Assembly: GCA_022827265.1 (NCBI GenBank)
Contig: JAJDTF010000124.1
Span: 1-39,587 of the forward strand
Origin: Acidimicrobiia bacterium
Lineage (GTDB): Bacteria > Actinomycetota > Acidimicrobiia > Acidimicrobiales > Poriferisodalaceae
Direction: 5' to 3'
Length of the DNA: 39,587 bases
Shown: positions 7,847 to 15,625 of the stretch, in pieces
How positions within the stretch are numbered: position 1 is the stretch's first letter
How the letters are laid out: the number at the start of each line of letters is the position of its first letter
Notes under the pieces: generated by a model
Databases searched by the model: none
What the model saw: only the letters and a program-made list of their open reading frames with translations
What the model was told of the DNA's origin: nothing
Program-made: the position numbers and the translations under genes

Positions 7847-9406
7847 CTACTGCGGCCAGGAAGCGTCGATTGCGGCGAACGCCTCGGCGATGGATTTGTC
7901 GCCGTTGACTGCGCTGGTGCCCTCCGTCCAGAAGGTGCCGGCGCCGACTGCGGCCGGCATCAGGTCGGACCCGTCGAAGCGGGCCGGGCTGGCCGTCTGC
8001 AGGATCTCGACGAACGACCGCTCGAGGTCGTTGTAGACGCTGAGGTCCTGGTCGAGGTTCGCCGACAGGAAGCCGGACTGGCCGCCGCCCTTGCGGGCCG
8101 CCTGTGCAGCCTGGCGGGCTTCCGCGTACTCGGCGCTGCCCATGTACGACATCACGGCCCACACCTCGGGCGCGTCGCGGAATGCCGAGACGTAGGTGCC
8201 TGCGGTCAGCACCGGCCGGTTGCCCTTGACGCCGAGTGCGGGGAAGTAGAACACATCGACCTCTTGGCCCGGACCGACGCTCGTGCCCTCGGGCAGGAAC
8301 GCTGCGTAGAACGACGCCTGGCGGTGCATGGCGCAGTCGCCCGCGACGAGCGGCTCGCCGTTGTCGCCGAACGGCGTGGCAGCGATGGAGCCGCCTGAGG
8401 CGTACACCATCCCCGGGGTGTTCCAGATGTCGAGCACTTGCTGCGCCACGAGGACGATGCGCGGATCGGCGAACTTCACATCGCCCGCGACCCACTGGTC
8501 GTAGATGTTCTCGTCATGAATGCGCAAGACCAGGTCTTCCATCCAGTCGGTGAACGTCCAGCCGGTGGCGGGGCCCGATTCGATGCCGACGCACCACGGC
8601 GTGACGCCGTCGCCGATCATCTGGACCATCAGGCCTTGCAACTCTTCCAGCGACTGCGGAATGGCGTAGCCGCCGCTCTCGAAGATCGAGGTGTTGTACC
8701 AGACGATCGACTTGAGGTCGGTCTTGTTGGGAACGCCGTACAGGGTGCCGCCGAACGTGACAGTGTCGAGCGAGCCGGCGGGCCACTGGGCGCCGATCGC
8801 AGCTTGCACCTCGTCGGGTACGGCCAGGATCCAGTTCTCGGCCGCGAAGTCGCCGACCTTGCCGGGCTGCGGGAACACCGCGATGTCCGGCGGGTTGCCG
8901 CCGACAGCTTGGGCGTTGATCTGGTCGGAGAAGTCGCGGGCGCCGGTGTAGACGATTTCGATGCCCGAATGAGCAGCGAAGACGTCCAAGGCGTCCTGCA
9001 TGGCGCCGGCCTCTTCCTCGCTCGACTCAGGGCCGAACACCGTCACCTTGGTGCCGGACAGGTCCATCATGTCGTCGTCCATCGAGTCGTCCATCGACTC
9101 GTCGTCCATGGACTCGTCCATGGACTCGTCCATGGACTCGTCCATGTCGTCGTCCATGTCGTCGTCCATGGAGTCGTCCATCGACTCGTCGTCCATGGAC
9201 TCGTCCATGTCGTCGTCCATGGCCTCGTCATCCATGGACTCGTCCATCGACTCCTCGGCCATCGCCTCGGTTGCGGCGGGTGCCTCCTCGGCATCATCGC
9301 CGTCGTCGTCACTGGCGCAGGCAGCAACGACGAGCCCGAAGGCAAGCACGACTGCCAGCAGCCGAGATGGCCGTAGGCGGGTTGATCTGGTGCGGTGCTT
9401 TTTCAT
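7847..9406 (-). CDS. Sugar ABC transporter substrate-binding lipoprotein with Asp/Met/Ser repeat linker
   Basis: This 519-aa protein captures the sugar outside the membrane and delivers it to the permeases. It has a basic N-terminus, a hydrophobic stretch and a lipobox VAAC with the lipid-bearing Cys at residue 30. Residues 51-115 form an acidic low-complexity linker of DESMDD-like repeats. The extracytoplasmic solute-binding domain starts near 117 (SGTKVTVFGP) and contains GVPNKTDLKSIVWYN and TFTDWMEDLVLR, as in AglE-type alpha-glucoside binding proteins. ATG 9404-9406 is chosen because GGGAGGAA lies 6-14 nt upstream and the signal peptide begins there; the frame is open upstream. It is the first gene of the transport operon, downstream of a LacI-type operator. 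Substrate identity is inferred from context. Confidence 0.93.
   Translation of the reverse strand: MKKHRTRSTRLRPSRLLAVVLAFGLVVAACASDDDGDDAEEAPAATEAMAEESMDESMDDEAMDDDMDESMDDESMDDSMDDDMDDDMDESMDESMDESMDDESMDDSMDDDMMDLSGTKVTVFGPESSEEEAGAMQDALDVFAAHSGIEIVYTGARDFSDQINAQAVGGNPPDIAVFPQPGKVGDFAAENWILAVPDEVQAAIGAQWPAGSLDTVTFGGTLYGVPNKTDLKSIVWYNTSIFESGGYAIPQSLEELQGLMVQMIGDGVTPWCVGIESGPATGWTFTDWMEDLVLRIHDENIYDQWVAGDVKFADPRIVLVAQQVLDIWNTPGMVYASGGSIAATPFGDNGEPLVAGDCAMHRQASFYAAFLPEGTSVGPGQEVDVFYFPALGVKGNRPVLTAGTYVSAFRDAPEVWAVMSYMGSAEYAEARQAAQAARKGGGQSGFLSANLDQDLSVYNDLERSFVEILQTASPARFDGSDLMPAAVGAGTFWTEGTSAVNGDKSIAEAFAAIDASWPQ
9062..9256 (-). repeat. Low-complexity Asp/Met/Ser-coding repeat inside the binding-protein gene
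   Basis: Sixty-five codons (residues 51-115) are almost all Asp, Met, Ser and Glu, built from units such as DESMDD and DSMDDDMD. At DNA level 12-bp blocks such as GTCCATGGACTC recur, so slipped-strand changes in length are expected. It separates the lipid anchor from the sugar-binding domain. This is coding repeat, not a CRISPR array: there are no unique spacers. Confidence 0.95.
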
Positions 9407-9452
9407 GTGAGTTCCTCCCTCTGGGGGCGCAAGCCCATTCGTGTATCGACGT

Positions 9453-9466
9453 TGCAAGCGCTTGCA
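9453..9466. promoter_or_regulatory. LacI-family operator, perfect 14-bp palindrome
   Basis: TGCAAGCGCTTGCA is a perfect dyad with the central CG step typical of LacI/GalR operators. It lies 47 bp upstream of the binding-protein ATG, in the 161-bp gap between the LacI-type gene and the binding-protein gene. The simplest reading is that the adjacent LacI protein represses the transport operon until the sugar or its product binds. Confidence 0.8.
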
Positions 9467-9567
9467 GTCACCGTGCCGGAAGCCTAGCGCGACGGTTGAA
9501 CATGCGATTCCGTCCTCTGTGCCCTGCGAGGGCAAGATTCGTGCCCGAATCGAGACCCAAACGGTGC

Positions 9568-10644
9568 TCAATCGACGCTTGGCGGCCCCACCGAATCCCG
9601 GATGATGAGCTCGGTGTCGAGCTGCACGTGCTGCGGGGGCTCGACGCTCGGCTGAAGCATCTGCAGCAGCAGTTCGGCGGCGACCGCTCCCTGCCTGGCA
9701 ACGTGCTGTCGGACGGTGGTCAGTCCCACGAGGCGACTCTGATCGTGGTCATCGACCCCCACCACCGACAGGTCCGCCCCGATGCGCAGCTCGAGATCGC
9801 GGGCTGCGAGCATGACGCCGAACGCCTGCTCATCGCACATGGCGAAGATCGCGCTCGGAGGCTCGGCTGATTGCAGCAGCGCATGGGCCGCCCGACGCGC
9901 CTCAGCCCAGCTGTTGCTGGTGGACACCCGCAGCGCCGGGTTGGGCGTGAGCCCCGCCTCGGTGTGCGCCAGGGCGTAGCCCTGGGCTCGATGGGCGGGA
10001 ATGCTGAAGTTCAGCGAGTCGCCGCTGTCGAGGCTGAGCAGGCCGATGTGTCGGTGCCCGTGCCGGAGCAGGAGCTGGGTGGCATCGCTGCCGACGGCCA
10101 CATTGTCGATGGTCACTGAGCTCAGCGCATCCGTACGAAAGCCGACGCTCACAGCGCGCCCGCCTTGGGCGACGAAGGCTGCCGCAGCTGCCTCGTCGAG
10201 AGCGACGTCGACGAGCACCACTGCATCGCTCCGCCCCGACCTCACCCCGTTCAACTCGATGAAGCGCTGCCGCTCGTCGAGGTCTGCAACGCCTGACAGC
10301 AGCAGGTCGTACCCGGCGGCGGTCATCTCACGGCCCAGCGCGCCCACCATCGTGGCGTTGAACCAGGCAGCCGGGTCTGGCACCGCCACCGCAATCGTGT
10401 TCGTGGTTCCGGCGGCCAGCCGTGCGGCGGGCAGGTTGGGCCGGTAGTCGAGCTCGGCCGCCACGGCGAGCACTCGCTGCCGTGTCGCGGTCGCCACGTG
10501 CGGCAGGCCGCGCAGCGCACGGCTGACGGTTGCGGTCGATACCTCCGCCGCCCGTGCGACATCGCCGATGCGGACCGGGGAGCCGGTGCCGGCTGCCAGC
10601 GCCACAGGCCTGCCGGCGAGCGATGCCTCGCCTAGATCCGCCAT
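9568..10644 (-). CDS. LacI family transcriptional regulator
   Basis: This 358-aa protein has an N-terminal LacI helix-turn-helix at about residues 24-70 (VRIGDVARAAEVSTATVSRA, then the minor-groove hinge helix region LPAARLA). The rest is a periplasmic-binding-protein-like sensor domain (TIAVAVPDPAAWFNATMVG, then SAIFAMCDEQAFGVM and LSVVGVDDHD). ATG 10642-10644 overlaps the end of the glucosidase gene by 13 bp and has no clear ribosome site, so coupling is likely; about 20 residues precede the HTH, slightly more than usual. It probably binds the palindrome at 9453-9466 and controls the transport operon. The effector is likely a sugar handled by the locus. Confidence 0.93.
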   Translation of the reverse strand: MADLGEASLAGRPVALAAGTGSPVRIGDVARAAEVSTATVSRALRGLPHVATATRQRVLAVAAELDYRPNLPAARLAAGTTNTIAVAVPDPAAWFNATMVGALGREMTAAGYDLLLSGVADLDERQRFIELNGVRSGRSDAVVLVDVALDEAAAAAFVAQGGRAVSVGFRTDALSSVTIDNVAVGSDATQLLLRHGHRHIGLLSLDSGDSLNFSIPAHRAQGYALAHTEAGLTPNPALRVSTSNSWAEARRAAHALLQSAEPPSAIFAMCDEQAFGVMLAARDLELRIGADLSVVGVDDHDQSRLVGLTTVRQHVARQGAVAAELLLQMLQPSVEPPQHVQLDTELIIRDSVGPPSVD

Positions 10645-12344
10645 ACAGCTGCGCTCGCGGGAGGCAACAGGTGAACTCCGTCGGGCGCGTCCTGCGTCGA
10701 AGCGCCTGAGGGGTCCGCGCCCGGGTGACGGCTTGCGGTCGCCGAGTCATAGAGCAGCGTGGCACCGTTGTCGAGTGGCACCTCGCATGCTGAGTCGCCG
10801 ACGTTGGCCGCCACCATGAGGCCGCCCCGCCGATACGAGATGACCGCTCCGCCGCCGCGGTCGGTCCACTCCACGGCTCCGTTGCCGCCGGCAGACCCGT
10901 TCGAGAGTGCTGGCCGCGCTCGCTGCTGCACGTCCAGCAGTGCCCGGTACGCCCCCAGCCACGACCGCTCGTCCTGTGACTGCGCCGCAGCCGTCTCGCC
11001 CGCAGGACGCGCAGCCGAGCGCAGCCACGGCTCGGCCGCCGAGAAGCCGTTGTGCGGGCCGTCGCCCCACGGCATGGGCGTGCGGCAGCCGTCCCGCCCA
11101 GCGCTCACGTCGTCGTCGGGACCGACGGGATCAAGCTTGTCTTCGGCCGCCACCTCGCCGTCGGCCAGACCGAGTTCCTCGCCTTGGTACAGCACCAGGG
11201 TGCCGGGCAGGAAGGCGGCGAGCACGTTGAAGGCGAGGGTGCGTGCTGCACCCCAGCCGTCGTCGTCGGCGCGGCCATCGCTGCGGCCGTCGCTGCTGGG
11301 GGCGAAGCGGGTGGGCGCCCGTGGCATGTCGTGGCTGCTCATAGCCCACAGCAGCCGGCCGGCCAACGCGCTCGACGGGCCGCGGAGCGTTCTGCGGATT
11401 GCGGCGGGCTCCCAGTCGATATGCATCGGCGCGAACCAGTAGCCGCCGTGCATGCCGTCGGGCGGCAGCAGTTCGTCCATGCCCCGCGGGTCGAGGTGGT
11501 AGGTCTCGCCGTGCAGGAACGCTCCGTATTCGTCGCAGATCTTCCGCCAGCGCCGGAACACGTCCTGGCTCTCGGGCTGGAAGACGTCGTAGAGATGCTC
11601 GAAGCAGTCCCACTGCTCCCAGCGCGACGCCCGGGGCGGGATCGGCAGGAGCTGCGGATTCGAGCGCAGCCCGGCGTCCTTGACCAGACCGCCGGCCACG
11701 TCGACCCGGAAGCCAGCCACGCCCCGGTCCAGCCAGAACCGCAGGATGTCGTCCCATTCGCCGGCGACGGCCGGGTTCCGCCAGTTCAGATCGGGCTGCG
11801 ACGGCAGAAACAGGTGGAGGTAGTACTGGCCGGACTCCGGCTCCAGCGTCCACGCCGGGCCGCCGAAATAGCCCACCCAGTTGTTCGGCGGGCCGCCGTC
11901 AGGCGCAGGGTCGCGCCAGATGTAGTAGTCGCGATAGCGCTCGCGGTCGGCTGCGCCGGAGTGGCCCAGAGCCGCCTGGAACCAGCGGTGGCTGCTGCTC
12001 GTGTGATTCGGCACCAAGTCGGTGACGATTCGGATGTCACGCTCGCGCGCTGCAGCCACCAGCCGGTCGAACGTGGCCAAGTCGCCGAAGAGCGGGTCGA
12101 CGTCGCAGTAGTCGGCCACGTCGTATCCCCAGTCGTGGCCGGGCGTGGGATAGAAGGGCGTGATCCAGGCGAAGTCCACGCCGAGGCGCGCCAAGTAGTC
12201 GAGCTTGGCGAGCACACCGCCGAGATCGCCCACCCCGTCATTGTCAGAATCGGCGAAGGACCGCAGGTACACTTGGTAGCCGACGGCATCGGCCCACCAG
12301 CGCCGGAGGCTGTCTGTGGCTGATGCGGGGCTGCAGCGCGTCAC
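10632..12344 (-). CDS. GH13 alpha-glucosidase (oligo-1,6-glucosidase/alpha-amylase family)
   Basis: This 570-aa cytoplasmic hydrolase would cleave alpha-glucosides taken up by the neighbouring importer. GH13 regions are visible: DLVPNHTS at 109-116, GFRVDVA at 211-217 with nucleophile D215, HGETY with acid/base E280, and SSHDMPR with H338 and stabiliser D339. The usual NHD triplet reads SHD here. No signal peptide is present. GTG 12342-12344 is preferred over GTG 12348-12350 because GGAGG lies 6 nt before it and abuts the earlier one. The downstream lacI gene overlaps its end. Exact linkage specificity (alpha-1,4, alpha-1,6, sucrose, glucosylglycerol) cannot be read from the sequence. Confidence 0.92.
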   Translation of the reverse strand: MTRCSPASATDSLRRWWADAVGYQVYLRSFADSDNDGVGDLGGVLAKLDYLARLGVDFAWITPFYPTPGHDWGYDVADYCDVDPLFGDLATFDRLVAAARERDIRIVTDLVPNHTSSSHRWFQAALGHSGAADRERYRDYYIWRDPAPDGGPPNNWVGYFGGPAWTLEPESGQYYLHLFLPSQPDLNWRNPAVAGEWDDILRFWLDRGVAGFRVDVAGGLVKDAGLRSNPQLLPIPPRASRWEQWDCFEHLYDVFQPESQDVFRRWRKICDEYGAFLHGETYHLDPRGMDELLPPDGMHGGYWFAPMHIDWEPAAIRRTLRGPSSALAGRLLWAMSSHDMPRAPTRFAPSSDGRSDGRADDDGWGAARTLAFNVLAAFLPGTLVLYQGEELGLADGEVAAEDKLDPVGPDDDVSAGRDGCRTPMPWGDGPHNGFSAAEPWLRSAARPAGETAAAQSQDERSWLGAYRALLDVQQRARPALSNGSAGGNGAVEWTDRGGGAVISYRRGGLMVAANVGDSACEVPLDNGATLLYDSATASRHPGADPSGASTQDAPDGVHLLPPASAAVWRI

Positions 12345-12657
12345 GGCCACCTCCGGTCGTCGAGTGCGCAGTGCGGGTCGACACCGGCCTCGGCGCCGGG
12401 CACCCCGCTCATTCGGGCGAAGTTGATTGACCGTCAGTCTGCCGCGTGTCTGTAACCGTTTGCGGCATCACCCGCCGCGGGCCGGGCTGTGAACCCAAAG
12501 ACCGACCCGCCGAAGCGGGCCGGTCCTTGGTCTGTCAGTTTGGGTTGTGTGATGTGCGGCTCGGAGTTCACACCCCGAGCGGTGAACACACGGCTTGTCT
12601 AGCGCAGTGCAACGAATAGTGTCAACTGTCCGGTCAGCCAACAGAAAGGCGCCCGTC
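12345..12657. other. 313-bp intergenic region between divergent genes, with structured repeats
   Basis: This gap separates the glucosidase start from the PEBP gene and must hold both promoters. It contains a long hairpin (12495-12510 against 12515-12530, loop CGAA, two mismatches). An outer pair, AACCCAAA at 12492-12499 and TTTGGGTT at 12539-12546, could form an alternative larger stem. A smaller hairpin is GCTCGG 12559-12564 with CCGAGC 12575-12580. The pairings are mutually compatible only in part, so a switching leader or a small RNA terminator is possible. No protein gene is evident. Confidence 0.6.
12495..12530 (+). terminator. Strong hairpin, terminator-like or part of an RNA leader
   Basis: The sixteen-position stem has two mismatches and a CGAA tetraloop. 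It is followed on the plus strand by TCTGTCAGTTTGGG, with no clean T-run. No annotated gene ends here, so its owner is unclear: it may end a small transcript started in the gap, or be a leader structure of the PEBP gene. Confidence 0.45.
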
Positions 12658-13194
12658 ATGCCACAACCTCCCAGCCCCTATGACTTCCTTCCAGCAGTTG
12701 CGTCGTTCGAGGTGCGAAGCGACGACGTCGCCGACGGGCAGATGCTCCCGATGCCGCAGGTGTCGGGCATCTTCGGCGCCGGAGGCGAAGACCGATCGCC
12801 TCACCTGGAGTGGTCGGGTGCGCCCGAGGGCACGCAGAGCTACGCGGTCACGTGCTTCGACCCCGACGCGCCCACCGGCAGCGGCTTCTGGCATTGGGTC
12901 GTGTTCGACATTCCCGCGTCGTGCACCGAGCTCGCCTCAGGGGTCGGCGATGCCGAAGGCAACGGGCTGCCCGACGGTGCCAAGCAGCTTCGCAACGACG
13001 CCGGACTGTCCGGCTACCTGGGTTCTGCGCCGCCGGCCGGCCATGGCCCGCACCGCTACATGTTCGCGGTGCACGCGCTGAGCGTTGCCTCGCTGCCGAT
13101 CGACGAGAACGTCTCGCCGGCAATCTGCGGCTTCAACATGTTCGGCACCACGCTGGGCCGCGCGCTCCTCACGCCGATCTACGAACAGAGCTAG
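12658..13194 (+). CDS. YbhB/YbcL family Raf kinase inhibitor-like protein (PEBP)
   Basis: This 178-aa protein has the phosphatidylethanolamine-binding-protein fold. The two signature blocks are present: DPDAPTGSGFWHWVVFDIP at about 71-89 and PPAGHGPHRYMFAVHAL at about 124-140, which together line the small anion pocket. ATG 12658 has GAAAGG about 9 nt upstream; an upstream TTG at 12595 in the same frame lacks a ribosome site. No signal peptide is seen, so it is probably cytoplasmic. Bacterial members have no settled function. It stands alone on the plus strand and is followed by a terminator-like hairpin. Confidence 0.92.
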   Translation: MPQPPSPYDFLPAVASFEVRSDDVADGQMLPMPQVSGIFGAGGEDRSPHLEWSGAPEGTQSYAVTCFDPDAPTGSGFWHWVVFDIPASCTELASGVGDAEGNGLPDGAKQLRNDAGLSGYLGSAPPAGHGPHRYMFAVHALSVASLPIDENVSPAICGFNMFGTTLGRALLTPIYEQS

Positions 13195-13206
13195 CCATGG
13201 CGGCCG

Positions 13207-13228
13207 GAAACGCCCACAGCGGCGTTTC
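13207..13228 (+). terminator. Terminator-like hairpin after the PEBP gene
   Basis: GAAACGCC (13207-13214) and GGCGTTTC (13221-13228) form a perfect 8-bp stem with loop CACAGC, 12 bp after the PEBP stop. No T-run follows, as is common in high-GC actinobacteria. Confidence 0.55.
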
Positions 13229-13297
13229 GGTCCCACCGGCTCCAGCGAATGGCGTTGCGATGCGCCGCCTCGCTTGGAATGACGACGTGGGGGAACC

Positions 13298-15097
13298 GTG
13301 CTTGAGGACGATCACGACCTGACCGACGATGATCTCGCTGCCCTCGAGGTCATCTACCGCGTCATGTGGGAGGACGAGGGCGCCGGGCTGCACAAGCACG
13401 TGGCCCGCAGCTTTCGAGCGTGGGCTCAGACGCAGCATCCGCATCTCGACGTGGCCGACGTCGAGGGCGACGGCCGCGACGACGGCCACATCGCGCGGGA
13501 GAACGGCAGCCGTGTCGACCTGACGCGGGCCACCAGGACGAACGGCGGTGTCACGACGACGACATTGGAGCTCACACAGCACGCCGCACTGGGCAGGTCG
13601 GTAGTCAGGATCCGGGTGCTCAGCGGCAATGGCGAAGCCTGGGTCTGGGTGGACGTCGAGGCGCCTCATATCGCTGCTACGCCGGGGAGCTTGGGTGCGG
13701 CCGACCCGGGGGTCCCCGCTGCGCCCGGTACCGACTCCGGGCAGTCGCGCTGGGCCCAGCTCCGATCGACGGGAGCGGAGTCGCTGGTGTCCGACCTGCT
13801 CGACACCGCCCACGGCCGAGGCGGACGGCCTCGCCTCGGCCGTGAACCGCTCACCACCTCGCCGGTTCCTGTCCGCGATGTCGAGCACGCCAAGGCCATC
13901 CGCAATGCCGTCCTGTCGCCCGATCGACCGGTGCCGTACCTCGTGCTGGCGTGGGATCCCATCAACCCGAGCACGGCACTGGGCGACATGACCCGGCGAG
14001 CGCAGAGCGCGGCGTCGCAGGTCGCCGGCTTGGCTCGCGTCTTTGTCATGCCGCTGGAAACGCTGACGCCGTTCCAGCGCCTGATCGGCGGCGAGATGGA
14101 CCTCGAGCCCGGCGAGGCCCGGCTCTACCTGCCCGGTGAGCACGAGCCGCACCGGCACCGCACGCTCGCCAAGGAAGTGGTGCGTTCGGACCCGCATCAA
14201 GCCGGCCGCTGGGCGAGCCAGCTCTTGAGCCTGGCCATGGTCGAACGCGAGCCGCCGACGCTCTTCAGCCAATCCCAAGCCGAACTCGGCAGCCAGCGCA
14301 GGGCACCCGAGCTTGCCTCGGGCTCTGGCTTGCACGAGCGCATCGAGGCGCTCGAATTTGAGCGCGATGATCTGTGGGAAGCGTTGTTCGAGACGCGCGA
14401 GCAGCGACAGGCAGCCCGGGATCAGCGTGACGAGATGTCGCAGCAGGTGCTCGACATGCAGGACGAGCTTGAGCTGGCGCAGCTCCGCACCGAGGAACTC
14501 CAGGAGAAGCTCATCGACAAGGAAGACCAGATGGTGGAGATGCTGGTCCGGGTGGGCGAGGCCGGCACCCCGATGGTGACCGATGCTGCGGGCAGGAAGT
14601 ACCCGCCGGTGACGTCGGTGAGCCACGCGCTGCAGCTGGCGCGGGCCAACCTCGTCCGGGTCGAGATCCCGCGCGAGGTCGACCAGCACGTCGCTGAGCT
14701 CGACAACTCCATCGAGGCGCGGTCATGGGCCCGCAGCGTGTTCGACGGGCTGCTCGCGCTGGAGGCCTACGCGCATTCAGGCGCCGAGTTCGGCGACTTC
14801 CGGGACTGGTGCAAGTCGAGCAAGCACCCGCGCAAGTGGTTCGCGAATTCGAAGAAGCTGGCGATGCGCGAGTCCGAAGAGGTGATGAGGCGATCCGAGC
14901 TGCGACGCCTGCGGGAAATGCCGGTGTCGGCGCGAGTCAGCGACGCGGGCCACATCGTCATGGAGGCGCACCTCAAGCTCTCCAACGGCGGGCTTGCACC
15001 GCGGCTCTATTTTCACGACGACACCGGCCGCAACACCGGCAAGGTGCACGTGGGCTACATCGGCCCGCACCTGCCCACCAAGCGCTTCAGATCCTGA
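13298..15097 (+). CDS. Large coiled-coil protein of unknown function
   Basis: I do not recognise a characterised family. The 599 residues divide into four parts: an acidic N-terminal region (1-125), a second globular region (about 150-320, including PYLVLAWDPINPSTALGDMT), a charged coiled coil (about 344-415, rich in Glu, Arg, Gln and Leu heptads), and a C-terminal domain (about 470-599). The last contains SKKLAMRESEEVM, RIVM-like GHIVMEAHLKLSNGG and YFHDDTGRNTGKVHVGYIGP. I recall similar C-termini in hypothetical proteins of other actinobacteria, but no function. GTG 13298 is preceded by GGGGGAA. No signal or membrane segment is seen. It adjoins an IS element and the PHP-ATPase cassette, so a defence or stress role is possible but only inferred. 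Confidence 0.8.
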   Translation: MLEDDHDLTDDDLAALEVIYRVMWEDEGAGLHKHVARSFRAWAQTQHPHLDVADVEGDGRDDGHIARENGSRVDLTRATRTNGGVTTTTLELTQHAALGRSVVRIRVLSGNGEAWVWVDVEAPHIAATPGSLGAADPGVPAAPGTDSGQSRWAQLRSTGAESLVSDLLDTAHGRGGRPRLGREPLTTSPVPVRDVEHAKAIRNAVLSPDRPVPYLVLAWDPINPSTALGDMTRRAQSAASQVAGLARVFVMPLETLTPFQRLIGGEMDLEPGEARLYLPGEHEPHRHRTLAKEVVRSDPHQAGRWASQLLSLAMVEREPPTLFSQSQAELGSQRRAPELASGSGLHERIEALEFERDDLWEALFETREQRQAARDQRDEMSQQVLDMQDELELAQLRTEELQEKLIDKEDQMVEMLVRVGEAGTPMVTDAAGRKYPPVTSVSHALQLARANLVRVEIPREVDQHVAELDNSIEARSWARSVFDGLLALEAYAHSGAEFGDFRDWCKSSKHPRKWFANSKKLAMRESEEVMRRSELRRLREMPVSARVSDAGHIVMEAHLKLSNGGLAPRLYFHDDTGRNTGKVHVGYIGPHLPTKRFRS

Positions 15098-15140
15098 GGT
15101 CGAGAGGGACTGTCGGACGCTCCCTTGTCAAGTGTGGTCG

Positions 15141-15235
15141 TCAGGCGGCGTGAAGTCGGGTCTGTTGTCGGTGTTTTTCGTTGCGCCACATGCGTCGGAT
15201 GACGCGGTTGGCGAGGTGGCGTTTGTGGGCTCGTC
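15141..15235 (-). pseudogene. Possible transposase C-terminal remnant at the left flank of the IS3 element
   Basis: The minus strand reads RAHKRHLANRVIRRMWRNEK, then eleven more basic residues and a TGA at 15141-15143; it is cut by the left end of the IS3 element. The very basic short tail resembles transposase C-termini but is too short to assign to a family. It could also be non-coding. Confidence 0.3.
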
Positions 15236-15262
15236 TGATTCACCCTGGGTTTTGCGCAGGCT
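15236..15262 (+). repeat. IS3 left terminal inverted repeat (27 bp)
   Basis: It starts TGATTCACCCTGGGTTTTGC and is identical to the reverse complement of 16533-16559 over all 27 bases. Confidence 0.95.
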
Positions 15263-15280
15263 CCGGAGATTGGAGCGTGC

Positions 15281-15604
15281 ATGGGATCCATGGATGCAGA
15301 ACTTCGTCCGGCGGCGACGTCGAGGCGGTATTCGCGGGAGCAGAAGGACCACGCTGTGCGCATGGTGCTGACGCTGCGTGAGGAACTGGGCTCCTCGGTC
15401 GGGACGGTGACGCGGGTCGCGAGGCAGTTGGGCTACGGGGAGGAGTCGGTGCGCCGCTGGGTGGCCCAGGCCGAGATCGACGCCGGTGCCCGCCCTGGGG
15501 TGACCTCGGCGGAGAGCGCCGAGCTGCGCCGGCTGCGTCAGGAGAACCGCGAACTGCGGCGGGCGAACGAGATCCTGCAGCGGGCAGCAGTTTTTTTCGG
15601 GTAA
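15281..15604 (+). CDS. IS3-family transposase OrfA
   Basis: This 107-aa protein is the DNA-binding half of the IS3 transposase. It has a helix-turn-helix (SREQKDHAVRMVLTL, then VTRVARQLGYGEESVRRWV) followed by a leucine-zipper-like segment (ELRRLRQENRELRRANEILQ). It ends early with AVFFG and TAA at 15602-15604 right after a run of seven T (15591-15597). In the +1 frame the sequence continues SGKGLDRRQR and stops at TGA 15627-15629, overlapping the orfB ATG in the usual IS3 manner. The T-run is therefore either a slippage site or the site of an indel. Confidence 0.9.
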   Translation: MGSMDAELRPAATSRRYSREQKDHAVRMVLTLREELGSSVGTVTRVARQLGYGEESVRRWVAQAEIDAGARPGVTSAESAELRRLRQENRELRRANEILQRAAVFFG

Positions 15605-15625
15605 GGGGCTCGACCGCCGACAGCG

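Noticed and set aside
9062..9256. Regular short DNA repeats that look like a CRISPR array
   Set aside because: The units are 12 bp, without unique spacers, and encode a continuous acidic linker in the binding lipoprotein.
8438..9376. 312-codon plus-strand frame opposite the binding-protein gene
   Set aside because: Its Val/His repeats are the reverse reading of the Asp/Met linker; there is no domain or start context.
11052..12323. 423-codon plus-strand frame opposite the glucosidase
   Set aside because: Antisense of a clear GH13 gene, with no family features.
12451..12464. Second LacI-type operator upstream of the glucosidase (TGTAACCGTTTGCG)
   Set aside because: Only scattered half-site matches; far weaker than the perfect dyad at 9453-9466.
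13198..13323. 41-codon frame between the PEBP and coiled-coil genes
   Set aside because: It overlaps the terminator-like hairpin and the next gene, has no ribosome site and no similarity.
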